This document shows, piece after piece, positions 60,819-64,000 of a stretch of DNA of 64,000 nucleotides. Positions within the stretch are counted from its first letter, which is position 1. The number at the start of each line of letters is the position of its first letter. The DNA is taken from the NCBI RefSeq assembly GCF_027158205.1, contig NZ_JAPVLU010000003.1:1-64000 (forward strand), in the 5' to 3' direction. The position numbers and the translations under genes are program-made. Source of the stretch: Streptomyces sp. H39-S7 (lineage in GTDB: Bacteria; Actinomycetota; Actinomycetes; Streptomycetales; Streptomycetaceae). Below the pieces are notes generated by a model. That model was not told the origin of the DNA and ran no database searches. It saw nothing but the letters and a program-made list of their open reading frames with translations.

Positions 60819-62357
60819 TCAGTGGGCGATGACCGGGATCGGCAGGCCCTCGGCCAGCTCGTCCTCCAGGCTCACACCCCGGTCCTCGCTGCCGGGGACG
60901 CCGGTGTTGATGAGCACCGCCGCGATCAGGGCCGCGAGCACCAGTGCGCCGAAGGCCCACCAGATCGCGACCGAGAAGCCGTGCACGGCCGCCTCGTTCA
61001 CGAAGCCGACCTTGCCGAGCTTCCCGGCGGACGCCGCGTTGGACGCGATCCAGGAGGTCGTGGCGCTGGCCGCGATGGTGTTGAGCAGCGCGGTGCCGAT
61101 GGAGCCACCGACCTGCTGCGAGGTGTTGACCATCGCCGAGGCGATTCCGGAGTCGCGCGGCTGGACGCCGTGCGTCGCCATGCTCATGGCCGGCATGAAC
61201 GCCGAACCCATGCCGAGGCCCATCAGGACCAGGCCCGGCAGGACGATGCCCAGGTAGTTGGGCTCGGTCTTGATCTGCGTGAGGATCAGCATGCCGACGG
61301 AGGCGAGCAGGAAGCCCGGTGCCATCAGCATGCGCGGCGGCACGCGGAGCATGAGCCGGGCGCCGATCTGCGTGGAACCGACGATCATGCCCGCGACCAT
61401 GGGCAGGAACGCGAAGCCGGACTTCATCGCCGAGTAGCCCAGGATGTTCTGCAGGTAGAACGTCAGGAACAGGAACAGACCGAACATGCCGATGATCGCG
61501 ATACCGAGCGACAGGTAGACGCCGCCGCGGTTGCGGTCGGAGATGACGCGCAGCGGGAGCAGCGGGGCCTTCGCCCGGGCCTCGTAGAACACGAACGCCG
61601 CGAGCAGGACGACGGACGCGACCAGCAGGGAGATGGTCTTGGTGGAGCTCCAGCCGTCCTCGGCCGCGACGGTGAAGCCGTAGACCAGGGAGACCAGACC
61701 CAGGGTGGAGAGGACCACGCCGGGGATGTCGAGGCGGTTCGGGTTGCGCGAGCCTTCCGGCTCGTGCACCACCATGTAGGCGCCGACGGCGGCGACGACC
61801 GCGAAGGCGATGTTGACGAAGAGCGTCCAGCGCCAGTTCAGGAACTCGGTGAGGACACCACCGAGGATCAGGCCGACAGCGGCACCGGCACCGGCGATGG
61901 CGCCGTAGACACCGAACGCCTTGGCACGTTCCTTGGCGTCGGTGAACAGCACCGCGAGCAGCGACAGAGCGGCCGGCGCGAGCAGTGCGCCGAACGCGCC
62001 CTGCAGGGCACGGGCGCCGAGCAGCATGCCGGTGTTGACGGCCGCGCCACCGATCGCGGACGCCGCGGCGAAGCCGAGCAGACCGACGATGAAGGCGTTC
62101 TTACGGCCGAACAGGTCGGAGATACGGCCACCGAAGAGCAGCAGTCCGCCGAAGGCCAGGCTGTAGGCCGTGATGACCCACTGCTTGTTGGCGTCCGAGA
62201 TGCCGAGGTCCGTCTGGGCGGAGGGAAGGGCGATGTTCACGATGGTCGCGTCGAGCACGACCATCAGCTGAGCGATCGCGATGAATATGAGTGCTTTCCA
62301 GCGCCGGGGATCCGGCTGGAGTGCTTTCTCGGGAATAGCAGGCATGGCTGTACTCAC
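60819..62357 (-). CDS. DHA2-family MFS multidrug transporter
   Basis: 512 residues, 14 TM helices of the EmrB/QacA group. TM1 VVLDATIVNIALPSAQ with the conserved Asp, motif A GGRISDLFGRK after TM2, motif C GAGAAVGLILGG in TM5. It probably exports drugs or own secondary metabolites under control of the TetR gene 46 bp upstream on the same strand. Start GTG 62357 (MSTAMPA) or ATG 62345; neither has a strong ribosome-binding site. Confidence 0.93.
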   Translation of the reverse strand: MSTAMPAIPEKALQPDPRRWKALIFIAIAQLMVVLDATIVNIALPSAQTDLGISDANKQWVITAYSLAFGGLLLFGGRISDLFGRKNAFIVGLLGFAAASAIGGAAVNTGMLLGARALQGAFGALLAPAALSLLAVLFTDAKERAKAFGVYGAIAGAGAAVGLILGGVLTEFLNWRWTLFVNIAFAVVAAVGAYMVVHEPEGSRNPNRLDIPGVVLSTLGLVSLVYGFTVAAEDGWSSTKTISLLVASVVLLAAFVFYEARAKAPLLPLRVISDRNRGGVYLSLGIAIIGMFGLFLFLTFYLQNILGYSAMKSGFAFLPMVAGMIVGSTQIGARLMLRVPPRMLMAPGFLLASVGMLILTQIKTEPNYLGIVLPGLVLMGLGMGSAFMPAMSMATHGVQPRDSGIASAMVNTSQQVGGSIGTALLNTIAASATTSWIASNAASAGKLGKVGFVNEAAVHGFSVAIWWAFGALVLAALIAAVLINTGVPGSEDRGVSLEDELAEGLPIPVIAH

Positions 62358-62403
62358 TAAGGGTGCGGAGGGACAGGGAAATGGGGACGTTTGTGGGAGT
62401 GCG

Positions 62404-63048
62404 TCAGCTCTGCTGCTGCAGATCCTCCAAGGTCACGGCGGCGCCAGGCAGCGCCGACCGCGCCGGGGCGCGCAGCCCGTCGAGGAAAATCTGCAGGTGA
62501 CGGTGCACGAACCGGTCCATGTCCATGCACGCCTTGCCGGGCAGCGGTCGCGTGAGCTGCGTGATCGCGACCATCAGGTCACCGACGGCGATGTCGGTGC
62601 GGAGTTGGCCAGAGGTTCGCGCTCTGTCCATTATGTCCTCGATCGAGCGATTCAGCCGGTCGCGAGCCGCAAAAATCGCCGGATGGTTGCCGTCGAAGGC
62701 CTCGGAGAGCATCGGACACAGGGCGCCGACCCGATCCTCCGCTGATTCGAAGACGAAGCGCCGCAGCGCCTCGAAGGCGTCCGGCTCCTGTGCGAGCGCC
62801 GCCTCGGTCCGCTCGGTGATCCGCGCCATCACCGACAGGACCACCTCCCGGACGAGTTCGGCCCGGTCCGCGAAGTGCCGGTAGAGCGTGGCGTTGCCGA
62901 CACCGGCGCGGCGCGCGACCTCGTCCAGCGGGACCTCGGCCCCGTGCTCGACGAAGGCCTCGCGCGCGGCGGCGACGATCCGCTCCCGGTTGCGCGTGGC
63001 ATCTGCCCGCAACCGGGGGGAACGCGATCTCACGGCGCTGCCGACCAC
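62404..63048 (-). CDS. TetR-family regulator of the MFS pump
   Basis: 214 residues. TetR HTH at about 20-65 (IVAAAREAFVEHGAEV, LDEVARRAGVGNATLYRHF) and a TetR_C-type helical sensor. Start GTG 63048 with GGAGT 5 nt upstream; further upstream the frame lacks homology-like character. It sits first in a TetR-MFS operon, the usual autoregulated pump module, and diverges from the MarR gene. Confidence 0.92.
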   Translation of the reverse strand: MVGSAVRSRSPRLRADATRNRERIVAAAREAFVEHGAEVPLDEVARRAGVGNATLYRHFADRAELVREVVLSVMARITERTEAALAQEPDAFEALRRFVFESAEDRVGALCPMLSEAFDGNHPAIFAARDRLNRSIEDIMDRARTSGQLRTDIAVGDLMVAITQLTRPLPGKACMDMDRFVHRHLQIFLDGLRAPARSALPGAAVTLEDLQQQS

Positions 63049-63093
63049 CGGACACTCCTTCTGACCTCGAAGCCCTCTGGCGAAAGTGGATGG

Positions 63094-63118
63094 GAAGCGG
63101 GGAATCACTCCCCGCTTC
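63094..63118. promoter_or_regulatory. Inverted repeat in TetR leader
   Basis: GAAGCGGGGA-ATCAC-TCCCCGCTTC, perfect 10-bp arms, 46 bp before the TetR GTG. A -10-like TAGACT on the reverse strand lies just upstream (63135-63130). Probable operator of the TetR protein; it may also fold in the mRNA leader. Confidence 0.6.
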
Positions 63119-63226
63119 GTTCTGACACCAGTCTAAACGGGGAGAGGGTCCCCAGTTATTTCGGGTGGCCGGTGTGACCTGCGGCACATTCTCGAGGAGT
63201 GCTCGAATCGCGCTCGAGATGGTTCA

Positions 63227-63238
63227 TTGAATCTTCAA
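63227..63238. promoter_or_regulatory. MarR-type operator
   Basis: TTGAA-TC-TTCAA, a perfect 12-bp palindrome 15 bp before the MarR ATG. The size and symmetry are typical of MarR binding sites and point to autoregulation. Confidence 0.65.
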
Positions 63239-63252
63239 GAAGTGGACGTAGG

Positions 63253-63735
63253 ATGGACACCATGAAATGGCTGACCGAAGAAGAGCAGGCCTCCTGGCGC
63301 GCGTACGTGCACGCCACGACGCTGCTGGAGGACCACCTCGACCGGCAGCTCCAGCGTGACGCCGGCATGCCGCACATGTACTACGCCCTGCTGACCACGC
63401 TCTCCGACGCCCCCACCCGCCGGATGCGGATGACCGAGCTGGCGCAGCAGACGAAGATCACCCGCTCCCGGCTCTCGCACGCCGTCACCCGGCTGGAGAA
63501 GAACGGCTGGATCGCCCGCGAGGACTGCCCCTCCGACCGCCGCGGCCAGATGGCCGTGCTCACCGACGAGGGCTACGAGGTGCTGGTGCGGACCGCCCCC
63601 GGACACGTCACCGCCGTCCGCTCGGCCATCTACGACCGCCTCACCCCCGAGCAGGTCCAGCAGCTCGGCGAGATCTCCCGCATCATCGCCGAGGGACTGC
63701 AGCCAGAAGGCGCCGACCTGCCCTGGCTCCGCTGA
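63253..63735 (+). CDS. MarR-family transcriptional regulator
   Basis: 160 residues. Winged helix of MarR: dimerisation helix QASWRAYVHATTLLEDHLDRQL, HTH MRMTELAQQTKITRSRLSHAVTRLEKNGWI and wing EDCPSDRRGQMAVLTDEGYE. It lacks an N-terminal reactive Cys, so it is not a classical OhrR, although it converges with an ohr-like gene. Start ATG 63253; the ATG at 63262 is also possible. Confidence 0.9.
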   Translation: MDTMKWLTEEEQASWRAYVHATTLLEDHLDRQLQRDAGMPHMYYALLTTLSDAPTRRMRMTELAQQTKITRSRLSHAVTRLEKNGWIAREDCPSDRRGQMAVLTDEGYEVLVRTAPGHVTAVRSAIYDRLTPEQVQQLGEISRIIAEGLQPEGADLPWLR

Positions 63736-63788
63736 GCCAGGGCCGATCGGCGCCCAGGGGACTTCCGTCCCACCGCACTACCTCACTG

Positions 63789-64000
63789 CTACTCGACGAC
63801 GATCTCGACGGTGATGTTCCCGCGGGTCGCCTTCGAGTACGGGCACACGCCGTGCGCCTGCTCGACCAGCTTGCGGCCGGTCTCGCCCTCCAGCTCCGCC
63901 GGGAGCTCCACGCGCAGCGTGACGTCGAGCTCGAAGCCGCCGTTCGCGGCGTCGGCGCCGATGCCGACCTCGGCGGTCACCGAGACGTCCTTGGTGTCAA
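63789..64000 (-). CDS. Organic hydroperoxide resistance protein (Ohr/OsmC), truncated by window end
   Basis: Only the last 70 or so codons are present; the gene continues past the window end. Visible: GIGADAANGGFELDVTLRVELP, then AHGVCPYSKATRGNITVEIVVE, with the second catalytic Cys of Ohr in the VCPYS motif. Ohr reduces organic peroxides with lipoyl/thiol donors. It converges with the MarR gene, with 53 bp between stops. Confidence 0.88.
   Translation of the reverse strand, partial: DTKDVSVTAEVGIGADAANGGFELDVTLRVELPAELEGETGRKLVEQAHGVCPYSKATRGNITVEIVVE

Noticed and set aside
63253-63735. OhrR peroxide sensor
   Set aside because: The conserved reactive Cys in the first helix of OhrR is missing; the only Cys lies in the wing (EDCPSD).

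Overview
The window is about 72% G+C with short intergenic gaps, many 4-nt stop/start overlaps, GTG/TTG starts, leaderless-looking promoters and actinomycete-type regulatory sites. Gene content and order point to a Streptomyces chromosome core region. From memory, the run from a protein O-mannosyltransferase (pmt, SCO3154 in S. coelicolor) to the sigma factor hrdD (SCO3202) follows the S. coelicolor order, so most of the window should be vertically inherited backbone with a few less conserved insertions. No rRNA, CRISPR array, prophage, transposase or insertion sequence was seen. There is one tRNA, tRNA-Ala(CGC).

Layout. 0-9 kb: protein O-mannosyltransferase, a penicillin-binding transpeptidase, a beta-lactamase-like serine hydrolase, a secreted GH6 cellulase behind a perfect CebR box, and an FAD dehydrogenase. 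9-12 kb: two inverted copies of a hairpin repeat, then an ECF nickel/cobalt importer (CbiMN-CbiQ-CbiO) behind a Nur-like box. 12-16 kb: tricorn protease and a small CsbD-like protein. 16-20.5 kb: a Baeyer-Villiger monooxygenase/hydrolase/SDR operon divergent from a MerR regulator. 20.5-26.4 kb: an MFS pump fused to a winged-helix domain, DUF2630 and an Fe-S/CDGSH protein, a PEP-mutase-like enzyme, and an Ada-AlkA/Ogt alkylation repair pair. 26.5-31.8 kb: TetR plus MMPL exporter with strong palindromic operators, an alpha/beta hydrolase, a LacI regulator and a small membrane protein. 31.9-37.8 kb: tRNA-Ala, then (reverse strand) galU-glp-moaC-mog-GNAT-glpR, and a divergent 5-formyl-THF cyclo-ligase. 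37.8-46 kb: membrane-anchored penicillin acylase, K+/H+ antiporter, MFS pump behind a candidate attenuator, FmdB-type zinc ribbon behind a CIRCE element, MTA phosphorylase, and MscL. 46-51.4 kb: a tightly overlapping five-gene molybdopterin oxidoreductase operon. 51.6-55.3 kb: PLP cysteine-synthase-like enzyme, truncated globin, LtrA, VIT1/CCC1. 55.3-59.1 kb: the fructose operon fruR-fruK-fruA. 59.3-64 kb: hrdD with a SigR-type promoter, TetR-MFS, MarR, and the truncated end of an Ohr/OsmC gene.

How it fits together: MoaC, Mog and a MoeA-family Glp protein lie about 13 kb from a multi-subunit Mo enzyme that would need the cofactor, although Glp is more likely the cell-division gephyrin partner of GlpR. 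Several genes concern envelope and stress: Pmt, PBP, GlpR, MscL, HrdD (SigR promoter), FmdB (CIRCE) and Ohr. The most useful leads are regulatory: a uORF/hairpin attenuator before an efflux gene, a CIRCE element on an FmdB gene, a 40-bp palindrome that may be both TetR operator and terminator, and an inverted pair of hairpin repeats. I did not find a convincingly new defence or mobile system. Function calls rest on reading motifs and translated sequence, with no database search.
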